Virus record (IMG/VR): IMGVR_UViG_3300035698_004386
Location: 1 to 42,751 of that record
DNA from: a virus
DNA: 42,751 nucleotides
Direction: 5' to 3' (one strand)
The notes under the pieces are model-generated. The model did not search any database. It was not told the DNA's origin and saw nothing but the letters and a program-made list of their open reading frames with translations. The position numbers and the translations under genes were made by a program. Shown here piece after piece: positions 29,180-39,016 of the stretch; position 1 is the first letter of the stretch; each line of letters starts with the position of its first letter.

Positions 29180-30475
29180 ATGCCGACGCCCGAAGAGCAA
29201 ATCACCGAAGAAATCAAAAACTGGACCGGCTTGATGGACGGCTACAAAACCGAAGCTGAAAGCCAGGTCAAGATTGTTGACGGTCTCGTAAAAACCAACT
29301 CGGAAACCAAGGTCAAACTTGAGAAGATGGAAGTCGACTTGGCCGCGTCCGAAGCCAAACACGCCACGTATGTCGAAGACGCCAAGACCATCGCTGACGC
29401 CAACGCCAAGCGCGACGAATACCTCAATGCGATAGAAGCCAAGTTGCAGAGGACCACCACTGGCAACGCTACCAAGTTTAACCCCGAAGACTTTTTCCAC
29501 AAAACGCTCTACGATGGCGCGTGTGCGGAGAATGCTGACGAGGTTAAGACCGTTTTTGAGAAATACCTCCGCCAGGACAAGCAGGGCATGACCGCCGAAG
29601 AGATGAAGGTCTTGACACTTGGAGACGCCACCACCGGTGGCTATCTCGCCTATCCCGAATTGGTAAACAAGATCATCAAAGAGGCCCGCGACATTACGCC
29701 AGTTATGCAGCTTGCCAAGACTCAAACCACCAGCGCGAACACCGTGCAAATGCCGCGCAAGACCGGCACCGTTACTTGTGTGAAGCGCGGAGAGTCCGAG
29801 GCCAAGACCGCCACCACCGGTTACGCAGTGACCATGGAGACTATCCAGTTGGCTGAGGGATATTGCTTCGATGACATCACCACTCAGAACCTGGAAGACT
29901 CCGCTTTTGACCTTGAATCCGAACTCAAGGAAGAGTTTAGGGACGCCTTCGCCGCCAAGATGGGCACCGAGTTTATCAGCGGCACCGGCCCCTTGCAGCT
30001 TGAGGGAATCGCGGTTAACGCTACCTTGCAGGATGCCGCCACATCCAGCGGACACGCTACCGAGTTGATGCCGGGAACCCTCGTGACGTTCATGGACAGC
30101 TACCTTAAGCCCCAGTTTAACCGTAGCAAAACGTTGCTCTTTACCAAGGAAACACGCGCGGCCATCAGGATTCTTTCCAACAGTACAGGAAACTACCATT
30201 GGGCACCTGGTTTCGACGCCACCCCGGGTGAGCTTGCCGGGATCAATTACGTCATCTGCGTGGACATGCCAGCTATCGGCGCGGGCCTTTATCCCATCGC
30301 CATGGGCGATTTCAAGCAGGGCTATCGTTTCGCGAGCAAGCCTAAAGTCACCATGAAGCGCATCGAGGACACCGTGACCGACGCCGCCGGGACAGTCCGC
30401 ATCAGCGGAACCATGCGATGGGGCGGAATCATCGTCCTTACCAACGCGATTGGCCTTTACAAAGTCGCCGCTTAA
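29180..30475 (+). CDS. Major capsid protein, HK97 fold
   Basis: This 431-residue protein builds the head shell. Residues 1-95 form the coiled-coil delta (scaffold) domain that the upstream protease would remove. The shell part contains TTGGYLAYPELVNKIIKEAR, VQMPRKTGT, and a late SKPKVTMKRIEDTV, typical of phage major capsid family PF05065. It starts at ATG 29180 after AAGGAGG. Confidence 0.93.
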   Translation: MPTPEEQITEEIKNWTGLMDGYKTEAESQVKIVDGLVKTNSETKVKLEKMEVDLAASEAKHATYVEDAKTIADANAKRDEYLNAIEAKLQRTTTGNATKFNPEDFFHKTLYDGACAENADEVKTVFEKYLRQDKQGMTAEEMKVLTLGDATTGGYLAYPELVNKIIKEARDITPVMQLAKTQTTSANTVQMPRKTGTVTCVKRGESEAKTATTGYAVTMETIQLAEGYCFDDITTQNLEDSAFDLESELKEEFRDAFAAKMGTEFISGTGPLQLEGIAVNATLQDAATSSGHATELMPGTLVTFMDSYLKPQFNRSKTLLFTKETRAAIRILSNSTGNYHWAPGFDATPGELAGINYVICVDMPAIGAGLYPIAMGDFKQGYRFASKPKVTMKRIEDTVTDAAGTVRISGTMRWGGIIVLTNAIGLYKVAA

Positions 30476-30486
30476 GGAGGTGTGTG

Positions 30487-32016
30487 ATGTTTAGTCACAA
30501 AAAGAAAATCCTCGCGGTGCTTGTAGTCGTGCTCATTGCGACCGTCGTTTACGCTGGGGTAGACATCGGAATCTATACCGAAAACGTCGGTACTTATGGG
30601 CGCAAAATGCACGTAGGCAATACTGGAAACAGCGCCCCTGGCGAAATCCAGATTAACGCGACTGGCACCTTGGACGTTGATGGAACCTTCACCGCTGTTG
30701 ACTTTACCGCCACGGGCGCGATCCAGGGCGCAACCATCACCGCTACTGGCGCTCTCGTGGGCGCATCCCTTGACGTTAACGGAGACGCCGACGTTAGCGG
30801 GACTCTTAACGCCGACACTCTCGACATTGATGGAGCCGCTGATTTTGCATCCACGGTAAATATCACTGGCGCACTTACCGCTGTTGACGTAAGCAGCACC
30901 GGAACTCTGGACGCTGACACTCTGGACGTCGACGGCACCTCTAATTTTGCTGGCACGATGACCGTCGCGGGCGCATGTAACATTACTGGAACTGCGACCG
31001 TAAACGGCGGAACGTTGGATCAAGACACTATCATTTATGGCAATACGACCGTTCAGCTTGTCCATATCAACGGTGGTGATTTGCGCGTTGGCATCCTTAA
31101 CCCAACTCCGAACACCGAACTTGACGTGACCGGAGACGTTACATGCACTGGCGCAGACATCAACGGTAACGCCGACGTGAGCGGCACTTTGAATGCTGAC
31201 ACATTGGACCTCGATGGAGCCGCTGATTTTGCATCGACCGTGGCCATCGCGGGCGCGGTTACTATCAATGGCTTGACCGTCGACGTTGACACCACGATTT
31301 ATGGCAACTCTACCAGCCCCATGATCCACGTTGATGGATTGCTTGAAGCGGTTGGTATCGGTACGCTCACGCCCACGACTATCCTGGATGTTGACGGCAC
31401 GGTGACCGCCACGGGTGCGGATGTAAACGGTGATGCTGACGTGTCTGGAACGCTTAATGGCGACACCCTGGACATCGACGGTCCCACCGACCTTGCAGGA
31501 ACTCTCTCGATTGGAAGTACGGTATCAACCGACGCGGGCTCCGGTCATTTGGTCATGGGCCGCAAGGTTGACGTGAAGCACACCCTTGATGACGGCACGA
31601 CCGTTGTTGACGCTTCTACCGTGGTCTACACCTTGCCCGACACCGGCGGTGCGGTAGAGGTTATCTGTGGCGGCACGTCAAGTGGAACTACCGACGCATA
31701 CTCGCTGATCTTTTACGCGGTCGACACCATCGGGGGCGGGACTGAAACCGCTATCTTGACTCTCACAACCGACGATGGTTCACTTGGCGATTGGCATGCA
31801 CAAGCCATTTTTGCGACCATCGACGGCGCGGCTATGTCGGCGTCTGGATCAATGGAGTTTGCTACTGGCGATCCTGCCGTCGCAGGGCTCCCGGTTGGCC
31901 AACAAAATACCACTATTGACCTGAGTTTGTACGAGCAAGTAATGGTATCAATCGACCTTGAAGGCACGACCGACGCATTCGCCGTCGAATACTGTGTCTG
32001 GAAAGTACTTTACTAA
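30487..32016 (+). CDS. Repetitive beta-helix fibre-like protein with signal peptide
   Basis: The 509-residue protein starts at ATG 30487 after AAGGAGG; the frame runs upstream into the capsid end but has no other site. Residues 1-23 (HKKKILAVLVVVLIATVVYA) are a Sec signal peptide. The chain then repeats a Gly-Thr-Leu-x-A/G-D-T-L-D-x-D-G block four times, interspersed with ITGA and VDG units, as in right-handed beta-helix fibres. The last 170 residues are a non-repetitive beta domain. Its place right after the capsid gene suggests a head fibre or decoration. A signal peptide on a virion protein is odd. Confidence 0.72.
   Translation: MFSHKKKILAVLVVVLIATVVYAGVDIGIYTENVGTYGRKMHVGNTGNSAPGEIQINATGTLDVDGTFTAVDFTATGAIQGATITATGALVGASLDVNGDADVSGTLNADTLDIDGAADFASTVNITGALTAVDVSSTGTLDADTLDVDGTSNFAGTMTVAGACNITGTATVNGGTLDQDTIIYGNTTVQLVHINGGDLRVGILNPTPNTELDVTGDVTCTGADINGNADVSGTLNADTLDLDGAADFASTVAIAGAVTINGLTVDVDTTIYGNSTSPMIHVDGLLEAVGIGTLTPTTILDVDGTVTATGADVNGDADVSGTLNGDTLDIDGPTDLAGTLSIGSTVSTDAGSGHLVMGRKVDVKHTLDDGTTVVDASTVVYTLPDTGGAVEVICGGTSSGTTDAYSLIFYAVDTIGGGTETAILTLTTDDGSLGDWHAQAIFATIDGAAMSASGSMEFATGDPAVAGLPVGQQNTTIDLSLYEQVMVSIDLEGTTDAFAVEYCVWKVLY
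30789..31500 (+). repeat. Imperfect tandem repeats in the fibre gene
   Basis: Near-identical units of about 60 bases begin near 30789, 30891, 31170 and 31431. They encode TLNADTLDIDGAADFAST and close variants. Identity is high between the first and third units (GATGGAGCCGCTGATTTTGC is shared). Confidence 0.75.
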
Positions 32017-32029
32017 GGAGGCATGAATC

Positions 32030-32473
32030 ATGGCCGGAACTTTCACAGGCGGATTTTATTCTGACGGCACTCAAGAGGGGCTGTTTGGAACCGACAACGA
32101 CACCAACAATGTCGTAGAAACAATTAATTCAGACACCACGACCGAGGGTGCAATCATCGACACTAATGGCTTTTGGAGGGCCCTGTGTTTGGTCGGGACT
32201 GGAACCGTCACAGATGGCGACTATGCTTTTAGCATGACTCAAGGAGACGACGTTGCGTTGTCTGATGAAGAGGCCGTCCCCGCCGCAAGTCTTAACGGCA
32301 CATTCCCGACCTATACGGCTGATACCGACGACGATAAAGACGCTCGTGTGGAAGTGATTCTTACTAAGCGTTACCTCCGGCTCGAAGTCGTGTCTACCAA
32401 CCATTCCAGTTCTGGCGCAGTTGTGTGGGCCATTATTGTATTGCTCAAGCCCGCGCATGGCGCAAAAACCTAA
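32030..32473 (+). CDS. Putative capsid decoration or structural protein
   Basis: A 147-residue, Thr/Asp-rich beta protein (TDNDTNNVVETINSDTTTEG, later KRYLRLEVV) starts at ATG 32030 after AAGGAGG. It lies between the fibre-like protein and the first connector, where decoration proteins are common. No family is recognised. Confidence 0.6.
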   Translation: MAGTFTGGFYSDGTQEGLFGTDNDTNNVVETINSDTTTEGAIIDTNGFWRALCLVGTGTVTDGDYAFSMTQGDDVALSDEEAVPAASLNGTFPTYTADTDDDKDARVEVILTKRYLRLEVVSTNHSSSGAVVWAIIVLLKPAHGAKT

Positions 32474-32480
32474 CTTGCTA

Positions 32481-32541
32481 CCTGGAACGGCCCCCGTCCG
32501 ACAATTGGATAAACCGGGGCGGGGGCCTACCAGGATTATTT
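32481..32541 (+). terminator. Strong hairpin after the head genes, possible terminator
   Basis: CCTGG 32481-32485 pairs with CCAGG 32530-32534 outside GGCCCCCG 32489-32496 paired with CGGGGGCC 32520-32527; three more pairs extend inward. The tail is ATTATTT, only weakly T-rich. It could end part of the head transcript or stabilise it. Confidence 0.55.
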
Positions 32542-32551
32542 AGGGGGCAAC

Positions 32552-33157
32552 TTGGCTGATTTCAAAGTAGTATCTAAGGCGCTGGTACGCAAGTATCTGA
32601 AAATGTCCGCGTCATTCACGACCGACGACGACATAATTGACGACTTGATCAACGGCGTGACTGAGGACTTAGAACAGATTAGCGGGCGCGGACTTGAACT
32701 AAAAGAACGCACTGAATACTTTGACGTTGAAAATGGCACCGACCGCATCAAGCTTGGCGCGTGGCCCGTGTCGGCGTCCCCCTTGATAGACATTCGACAG
32801 GACACGTCAAGGGCGTGGGGAACTACCGCGGCGGTGGCGACTACCAGTTACTATTTAGACAGCATCAACGGCGTCGTATTGCTCTATAACGCCTATCCAA
32901 TATCAGATTACTCGATCAAGGTCGTCTACACCGGCGGGACCGGGGGCGAGGAAACTAGCGATCAATTTGCCGGAACGTATTCATCCGCCGCGCGGGTGGT
33001 GGTGCAACAGGTGGTATACGAGTACCGCAATCTCAAAATGATTGGCAAGTCAGGCGTTGATGTCAAGAACTCACGCGCAACGTCGTCGGGACGGCTCCGG
33101 CTACTGCCGTTGTTCTTGTCAACCGCCAAGCGATTTGGACGGGGACCGATGGATTAA
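32552..33157 (+). CDS. Head-tail connector, gp6-like adaptor
   Basis: This 201-residue protein starts at TTG 32552 after AGGGGGC. A helical N-terminus with DDIIDDLINGVTEDLEQISG, then LELKERTEYFD and LGAWPVSASPLIDI, matches the gp6-type connector family that caps the portal. It is the first gene of the neck and tail group. The stop overlaps the next start. Confidence 0.78.
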   Translation: MADFKVVSKALVRKYLKMSASFTTDDDIIDDLINGVTEDLEQISGRGLELKERTEYFDVENGTDRIKLGAWPVSASPLIDIRQDTSRAWGTTAAVATTSYYLDSINGVVLLYNAYPISDYSIKVVYTGGTGGEETSDQFAGTYSSAARVVVQQVVYEYRNLKMIGKSGVDVKNSRATSSGRLRLLPLFLSTAKRFGRGPMD

Positions 33158-33648
33158 TGAGCCGTGAGATTGAAATAAAGGTTGACCAAAAAGACCTGCA
33201 AGCACTTCAAGACAAGCTTGACACTAAGCGCATATTCATGGGCATTCACAGGGCGTGGGGCGACGAAGGTAACGAGTTCCGTAACCTCATGATGAACCGC
33301 CATCTAAGGGACGGCACTACCAGTGATCGACTCGAATCATTTGGCGGACTTCGTAATGCCCTGCAAGTTGAATCGAGATTGACTGGCAACCCGCGCGAGC
33401 GCGTGCGTGTACGCATAGGCTTTACCCAGGACGTTAAAGATTATGCGTGGATTCACGAGTTCGGCGGGACCATCAAGCCCAAAAAAGGGGAGTTCCTTAC
33501 GTTCCAAACTAAGGGCGGCAATTGGGTACGAGTGCGGGAAGTAACCATCCCCCCGCGCCTACATATGCGAGACGAATTCAAACAGTCCCATCCTAAGTGG
33601 CTCAAGGCCGCACAGAGCGCGGTTGATGCGGAGTTGGCCCGTGGCTGA
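33157..33648 (+). CDS. Tail completion / neck protein, HK97 gp10-like
   Basis: The 163-residue protein starts at ATG 33157. An extended basic N-terminal half is followed by YAWIHEFGGTIKPKKGEFLT and TIPPRLHMRDEFKQ, typical of virion morphogenesis or gp10-type tail completion proteins. Its place right after the connector agrees. Confidence 0.72.
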   Translation: MSREIEIKVDQKDLQALQDKLDTKRIFMGIHRAWGDEGNEFRNLMMNRHLRDGTTSDRLESFGGLRNALQVESRLTGNPRERVRVRIGFTQDVKDYAWIHEFGGTIKPKKGEFLTFQTKGGNWVRVREVTIPPRLHMRDEFKQSHPKWLKAAQSAVDAELARG

Positions 33649-34096
33649 CACAGTACAAGAAACCATCCTGGCGCGGCTACAAACCGTGTTCAAGGGCATT
33701 ACAACTGTGGCGGGGTATAACCGGACCATCTATGACGCCTTGCGTTACACGGTGTCGGGCGCTCAATACGATATGTACCCGTCAATCGGATTCCAGGCTG
33801 TTCAAGAGTCGGTCAAAGCTGGCATTTACCCGGTGCTTGAATACGAAATGACCGTCATTGCTGAGGTGTGGCAGGAAATGGAGGATGGGCAATATCTCGA
33901 CAAGGAGCTAAATATTTTAATGGGCGATATGCAAAAGGCCATCATGCTCGATCCGCAACTGAACAACCTATGCCGTTATTGTGCGCTCACGAGGCGCGAG
34001 TACGGTCGATCAGAGGGCGCGATCTATGGCGTTGGCATGGTCACGCTAGAAATAGGGTACGCGGCCGACGCTGACGACCCGACGACGGGAAAATAA
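33641..34096 (+). CDS. Neck protein, tail-terminator-like
   Basis: A 151-residue protein starts at GTG 33641 within the previous gene's end; ATG 33626 is possible. It begins ADTVQETILARLQTVFKGIT and is alpha/beta like gpU-type tail terminators (about 130 residues). The next gene has similar size and plan, so which one is the true terminator is open. Confidence 0.6.
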   Translation: MADTVQETILARLQTVFKGITTVAGYNRTIYDALRYTVSGAQYDMYPSIGFQAVQESVKAGIYPVLEYEMTVIAEVWQEMEDGQYLDKELNILMGDMQKAIMLDPQLNNLCRYCALTRREYGRSEGAIYGVGMVTLEIGYAADADDPTTGK

Positions 34097-34537
34097 ATGG
34101 CGTTATATGACACCATAGACCTGATCATCCAACAGATTGCACAACAGATTATTGATGCTTCGATAAGCGGGATTAATGGCGTTGTGCTTGACCGCGCGCT
34201 CAAAAGCGGGACTACCCATCCGCCTTACTTGCGGATATTCCTTGACCCGTCACCAATCGAGGACATCACAATGGGCGCGGGCGGGGAAATTTGGGTGATC
34301 CGTTATACCATCCAGGCGGTTACGAACCCGTCGGCGGACGCTGATTCAAGTCAAGCGCGTGACTTGGCGTTACAAGCATCGAGCGCGATTATCGCGGACC
34401 GGTCACTAAATAACACTGCTAATCAGGACACCAGGCGCATAGCATTTACGCCGAACTTTAACAAAGAGATTGACAACGACCAACTGCATGGCGCAGCGGT
34501 CACAATGGAAACGCAAACGATTTTACACTTAACGTAG
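34097..34537 (+). CDS. Tail terminator-like protein
   Basis: A 146-residue protein starts at ATG 34097, immediately after the previous stop. It has an N-terminal helix (DLIIQQIAQQIIDASISG) and alternating strands (WVIRYTIQAVTNPS), the plan of tail terminators. It lies directly before the tail tube gene, the usual terminator place. Confidence 0.62.
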   Translation: MALYDTIDLIIQQIAQQIIDASISGINGVVLDRALKSGTTHPPYLRIFLDPSPIEDITMGAGGEIWVIRYTIQAVTNPSADADSSQARDLALQASSAIIADRSLNNTANQDTRRIAFTPNFNKEIDNDQLHGAAVTMETQTILHLT

Positions 34538-34549
34538 GAGGTTTTTACC

Positions 34550-35830
34550 ATGGCGAGACGGAAATATTTAGGAGTGAGCTTGGAAGCGGCGGCATATGGA
34601 ACCAATACCGCGCTTGCCTACTACCTTGACATTGCGGGATCGAGCTTGGATACTCCCGACTCGCCCGAACTGATTCACCCCGGCGGATTGTCAAGGTTCC
34701 CCAAAAACCATCAGGCGGGCGCGTACGTACCGGCGGGTAACGCTGAATGGATATTTGGTGTGTCTACCATGCAGCACGTTTTGGAAATGTGTTTGGGCGG
34801 GACGGTGACTTACACCGACAACACCACGGGGGTATTGGCCGAAGAGCTTGGCACCCCGGCGGCTGGCATAACGGTGCTAACTTCCACCTTGTCTAAAATT
34901 CCCGCCGTCCCCGGCGACTTGGTTGTTCAAACGGACGCGCCCGCCGACGTGGCCGAAGATGACGGATTCGGGGCAATCACCGAACTGAACTCAAGCGGCG
35001 TCACAGGCACTATCAATTATACGACGGGCGTGGTTATCCTTGCCGGACTTACCCCGGAAGAAACCTATGAGGCCGATTATAGTGAGGTCGATACCTCTGG
35101 TTTCCATAACACTGTGATAGTGCCTAGTGTCGCCGACGAACAGAAAGACGTTACCTTGTCGGTCGGTAAAGATCAATTTATGCACACGTTCGATGGGTCT
35201 GTCTTTGACGCCCTGACCATCTCAATTGAAAAAGAGTTTGTCATGGTATCAACCGACGTGATCTCACAGATCGACAGTAAGGAAACCATCGCCACCCAGG
35301 CCGTCGTACTTGCGAAAATGCCGCGACCTGAAAAGGGCAATGAATACTACGTGCCGTTCCACAAGGTCACTGCCAAGATGATCGACTATGGCGGGACGTT
35401 GGCCGCGTTCGAGACCACGCTTGAATCAATGACGATCAGCATTGCCAACGGCGGTGACGGTGAATCAGGCGTAACGCTCGGAAGCCGTAACCCGCGCCGC
35501 CAGTTCCTTGGAGAGATGGAAGTCAGCGGGGATATGTCGTTGGTGTTTGATGGCACCGATGAACTTGAGGACTTTTGGGGTGGGGCCACTGGGCCGGACA
35601 ATGCCGGGACCACAGAAAAGGCGCTTGAAGTTACCTTCACAGCTAACACCGATATCGGCTCCATTGTTCTATTGTTTCCGAAAGTGATTTTTCAACAGGT
35701 CGCAATACAGGGAAGCGGGCGAGAGCGCATCATTCAGGAGCTAAAATGGGTGGCATTGTATGACGACAGCGTAACCCAAATCATGCAGGCCACTTGCAAT
35801 TGTCTTTACAATTGGGAGACGAACACCTAA
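34550..35830 (+). CDS. Major tail tube protein
   Basis: This 426-residue protein starts at ATG 34550 after AGGAGG. It opens YLGVSLEAAAYGTNTALAYY, then PELIHPGGLSRFPKNHQAG, the usual beginning of large phage tail tube proteins. A central inserted beta domain (TGVVILAGLTPEETYEADYS) makes it longer than lambda gpV. Its place before the tail chaperone and tape measure supports the call. Confidence 0.78.
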   Translation: MARRKYLGVSLEAAAYGTNTALAYYLDIAGSSLDTPDSPELIHPGGLSRFPKNHQAGAYVPAGNAEWIFGVSTMQHVLEMCLGGTVTYTDNTTGVLAEELGTPAAGITVLTSTLSKIPAVPGDLVVQTDAPADVAEDDGFGAITELNSSGVTGTINYTTGVVILAGLTPEETYEADYSEVDTSGFHNTVIVPSVADEQKDVTLSVGKDQFMHTFDGSVFDALTISIEKEFVMVSTDVISQIDSKETIATQAVVLAKMPRPEKGNEYYVPFHKVTAKMIDYGGTLAAFETTLESMTISIANGGDGESGVTLGSRNPRRQFLGEMEVSGDMSLVFDGTDELEDFWGGATGPDNAGTTEKALEVTFTANTDIGSIVLLFPKVIFQQVAIQGSGRERIIQELKWVALYDDSVTQIMQATCNCLYNWETNT

Positions 35831-35860
35831 ACCGACCGCAAACTAAGGGGGGAATGAACG

Positions 35861-36382
35861 ATGACGATTGATCAAAACGAGGTTATTTTAACCAAAGCGA
35901 TGCTCCTTGAGGGCAAATCCCTTGTCCACAAACTCAAAACCGAAATGGGCACATTTGAATTAAGGCCGCTTGGAATTGACGAACAAAACCACGCCGACGA
36001 ATTGAAGCTTGCGGGACTCAAGGCCAAGGGTACGCCCCAACAAATCGAGGACGGCGAGAGCGAGCTTGATTTCAAGGCCGACCAGTTCACCAAAAACCAA
36101 AACGCCTACACCCTTTATATCGTCTCGTGCGGGATGTCAATTGACAAGGGCTTGCCCGTGACGGTCAAGGACGTTGGCAATTTCAAGATCAAGCCACTGG
36201 TACTTGCCGCCGTGCTTAAAGAGATCGAGGATATTTCAGGCATGACGGAGGCGACGGAGGAGAAAATCCGTTTGTTTCGCGAAAACAAGGGAGGGAACGC
36301 GGCTGATGAACCTGATAACGATGGGGATACCGCTGGTGAAAACGATGGCGGAATTGACTCCGTTCCAGCAACTGTTTCTTGA
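35861..36382 (+). CDS. Tail assembly chaperone, upstream frame (gpG-like)
   Basis: The 173-residue protein starts at ATG 35861 (GGGGGG upstream). It binds the tape measure during tail assembly in relatives. ELRPLGIDEQNHADELKLAG at 28-47 and an acidic, Asn/Gly-rich tail fit the family. A second frame overlaps the last 77 bases (see 36306). Confidence 0.72.
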   Translation: MTIDQNEVILTKAMLLEGKSLVHKLKTEMGTFELRPLGIDEQNHADELKLAGLKAKGTPQQIEDGESELDFKADQFTKNQNAYTLYIVSCGMSIDKGLPVTVKDVGNFKIKPLVLAAVLKEIEDISGMTEATEEKIRLFRENKGGNAADEPDNDGDTAGENDGGIDSVPATVS

Positions 36383-36422
36383 GTGGACGGCTTATAAGAC
36401 GCAACCTAAAACGGGGAGCTAA
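36306..36422 (+). CDS. Tail assembly chaperone second frame (gpT-like extension)
   Basis: In the +1 frame relative to the gene at 35861 there is an ORF open from 36250 to a TAA at 36420-36422. It contains MAELTPFQQLFLEWTAYKTQ, which looks like the second segment of tail chaperones. It could be made by a +1 or -2 frameshift from the first frame, or start at ATG 36306 behind GGAGGG. The TAA shares its last base with the tape measure ATG, good evidence that it is translated. Confidence 0.6.
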   Translation: MNLITMGIPLVKTMAELTPFQQLFLEWTAYKTQPKTGS

Positions 36423-39016
36423 TGGGTACTGCGATATCAGAGCTTGAGATTCTCATACGCGCACGCGACATGGCAAGCAAGCAGTTTGCGGCTGCTGGTG
36501 CGGCTGCTACCGCTATGTCCGGTAAGCTTACGAGCGCGGGCAAGTCCATGAGCGCGACGGGCAAGTCTATGACCATCGGGTTAACCTTGCCTATCGTCGG
36601 TTTCGGCGCGGCTGTATTGAGCGCGGGCGCTAAGTTCGAGTCAAGCATGAATCGCGTGGGCGCGTTGTCTGAGGCCACCGGCGATCAAATGGCGAAGCTA
36701 TCTGGACAGGCTAAAGAGCTTGGTAGATCAACAGAGCATAGCGCGTCACAGGCTGCAAGCGCCCAAGCATTTTTGGCCCAAGCTGGTTTCAAAACCAATC
36801 AAATTCTTGGGGCCATGCCGGGCACGTTGTCGCTCGCTAGCGCAGCCCAATTAGAACTTGGCGCGACCGCTGATATTGCCAGCAATATTTTGACAGGTTT
36901 CCAAATGAAGGCCGAGGACATGGCCAACGTAGCCAACGTATTGACGGGAACGTTCACCAAAACAAACACCGACCTTGCCATGCTTGGAGAGTCGTTTAAG
37001 GTTGTCGGCCCACTTGCGGTTGGCGCTGGCATATCGTTTGAGGAAACCGCCGCATGGATAGGGCTACTTGGCAACGCGGGAATCCAAGCGTCATTGGCTG
37101 GTACCAGTCTTAAAGGGTCAATCATGGCATTGATCAATCCGACCGCCCAACAGGCCACCATGATGAAACAATTGGGGTTAAACGTTACCGACGCCAGCGG
37201 GAATATAACATCAATGGCCGACGTTATGCACCAGTTGAAGGCCAGCGGGGCCGGGACCACTGAGGTGATGGCGTTATTTGGTAAGATCGCGGGGCCGGGG
37301 ATGTTGGCCGCGTTGTCTCAGGGCGAGGGCGCATTGACTGGTTTGACCAATGACTTAAAAAACATCGGAGACATTTCTGGCAAGATTGCAGAGCAACAAA
37401 TGCAGGGCTTGTCTGGTCAACTCAAGAAATTAAAGTCTGCTTTCGAGGGTCTAGCTATTGCCATATCAGAGGCCGGGATTTTAACATTTTTTACCAAGAT
37501 CGCTACCGCTGTAACGTCCGCCATCGCATCGCTTGGCGAGTTGTCGCCGACGCTGTTGAATGTTGGTGTGGCAATCCTTGGTATCGTCGCGGTGATCGGC
37601 CCCTTGCTCGCGATCATGGGGGCAATGGCCACCGGCATAGGGGCGCTTATCCCAGCCGTGGGGACGTTGATAGGGCTAGCCCCTGCCGTTGTCGCGGGTA
37701 TCGCATCAATCGGCGCGGCGTTGGGCGTGAGCACTGGCGGGTTAATATTCATCCTCGGAGCGGTCGTCGCTGGCATCATGGCGCTCAAGGCCGCGTGGGA
37801 TGCAAACCTCGGCGGTATCCAGGAGAAGGTAGCCAAGGCCAACGCGCTTTTAATGGCCGATTTTGACCGGGCGATATCGTTTATCAAGGACAAGTTCGAG
37901 TCGTTGTTTAGCCTGTTCAGATCGGGTGAAGCGTTGGGCGGCGAAGCGGGCGCGTCTATGGGGGCATCTTTTGCCACCGGCGTTCAAGCGTCGATACCGC
38001 AAGTCAACGCGGCCAAGCTCGCACTCACTGACATGACGGCGGCCAACACTCAGCAACTTGAACAAACAAGAACACAAGCAGAAGCGATCATAGCTCAAAG
38101 GGCGTTTGGAAACCTTACCCAACTCGAACAGCTTCAAGTGCAAAAAGCCGCTGAGCTTGAAATGCTTAACGCTCACGGGTTATCGACCATCGAATCCGAG
38201 GCGTTTTGGAACGCCCAAATCGACGCAATCAAAAACGAGGCCGCGATTAAGCGCCAAAAAGCTGCGCAAGTAATCCTTGGTAACGCGGTCAAAATGGAGC
38301 ATGATTTGTGGATTGGCAAGGTGGCGGTTTTAGAAGAGGGCATGGCCGCCGAGCTTGCCTTACTAGAAGAACATGGCCTTTCAACGTGGGAAGTTCGCGC
38401 CGGTTGGATGCGGCAAATCCGGGACGAAGAAGCCAGGATAGAGGCCGAACGTGTCGCGTCGCAACGGGCGGCGGTCAATGAACAGGCCGCGATTGTCAAG
38501 AGCTACGTTGATACCGCGAGCGCCCACTTTGAAAAGTTCTGGTCCGGAATGATTCAAGGACAAAAAGGATTTGAACGTAATTTCATGGAGGGCGTCAAGG
38601 CGCTTATCAATAAAATCATTGACGCTTACGTTCAGTTGATTCAAGGTGAGATGATCAAGGAAATCGCGCGGGCGCAAATCAGCGGCCCCATGAGCTTCGG
38701 CGCTTCTTTGGGGGCTATCGGGGCCATTGCGGCGGCTGGCGCGGCGGCTAAAGCGGCTTTGAGCGCGGTCAAGTTTGCCGATGGCGGTATCGTAACCGGC
38801 CCGACGTTGGGCATGGTTGGTGAGGCAGGGCCGGAAGCGATCATCCCGCTGAGCAAGGCCGGGGGCATGGGCATTGGTGGCGGTGGCAACGTGTTTAATA
38901 TCAACGTCACTGCGACAATGGATTTAACCACGCCCAATGGACAGCGGCAAGTGGCGCGTAAGTTGGGCAGAGCAATCAAGGACGAACTCGCGTTCTTTGG
39001 GGTGGTACAAGCATGA
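36422..39016 (+). CDS. Tape measure protein
   Basis: This 864-residue protein sets tail length, suggesting a tail of roughly 130 nm by the usual 0.15 nm per residue. The N-terminal part (TAISELEILIRARDMASKQF, then the SMNRVGALSEATGDQM region) is the phage tape measure core of TIGR01760. Hydrophobic helices fill about 360-480, then coiled coil, and a C-terminal DGGIVTGPTLGMVGEAGPEA with IIPL, found at the end of many tape measures. No lytic or peptidase motif is seen. It starts at ATG 36422 in a TAATG overlap. Confidence 0.92.
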   Translation: MGTAISELEILIRARDMASKQFAAAGAAATAMSGKLTSAGKSMSATGKSMTIGLTLPIVGFGAAVLSAGAKFESSMNRVGALSEATGDQMAKLSGQAKELGRSTEHSASQAASAQAFLAQAGFKTNQILGAMPGTLSLASAAQLELGATADIASNILTGFQMKAEDMANVANVLTGTFTKTNTDLAMLGESFKVVGPLAVGAGISFEETAAWIGLLGNAGIQASLAGTSLKGSIMALINPTAQQATMMKQLGLNVTDASGNITSMADVMHQLKASGAGTTEVMALFGKIAGPGMLAALSQGEGALTGLTNDLKNIGDISGKIAEQQMQGLSGQLKKLKSAFEGLAIAISEAGILTFFTKIATAVTSAIASLGELSPTLLNVGVAILGIVAVIGPLLAIMGAMATGIGALIPAVGTLIGLAPAVVAGIASIGAALGVSTGGLIFILGAVVAGIMALKAAWDANLGGIQEKVAKANALLMADFDRAISFIKDKFESLFSLFRSGEALGGEAGASMGASFATGVQASIPQVNAAKLALTDMTAANTQQLEQTRTQAEAIIAQRAFGNLTQLEQLQVQKAAELEMLNAHGLSTIESEAFWNAQIDAIKNEAAIKRQKAAQVILGNAVKMEHDLWIGKVAVLEEGMAAELALLEEHGLSTWEVRAGWMRQIRDEEARIEAERVASQRAAVNEQAAIVKSYVDTASAHFEKFWSGMIQGQKGFERNFMEGVKALINKIIDAYVQLIQGEMIKEIARAQISGPMSFGASLGAIGAIAAAGAAAKAALSAVKFADGGIVTGPTLGMVGEAGPEAIIPLSKAGGMGIGGGGNVFNINVTATMDLTTPNGQRQVARKLGRAIKDELAFFGVVQA

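Noticed and set aside
29078-30199. A 373-codon open frame on the minus strand
   Set aside because: It is the antisense shadow of the major capsid gene, whose protein is clearly recognisable. Other long minus-strand frames (30472-31329, 36799-37260, 37417-37977) are likewise shadows of real genes.
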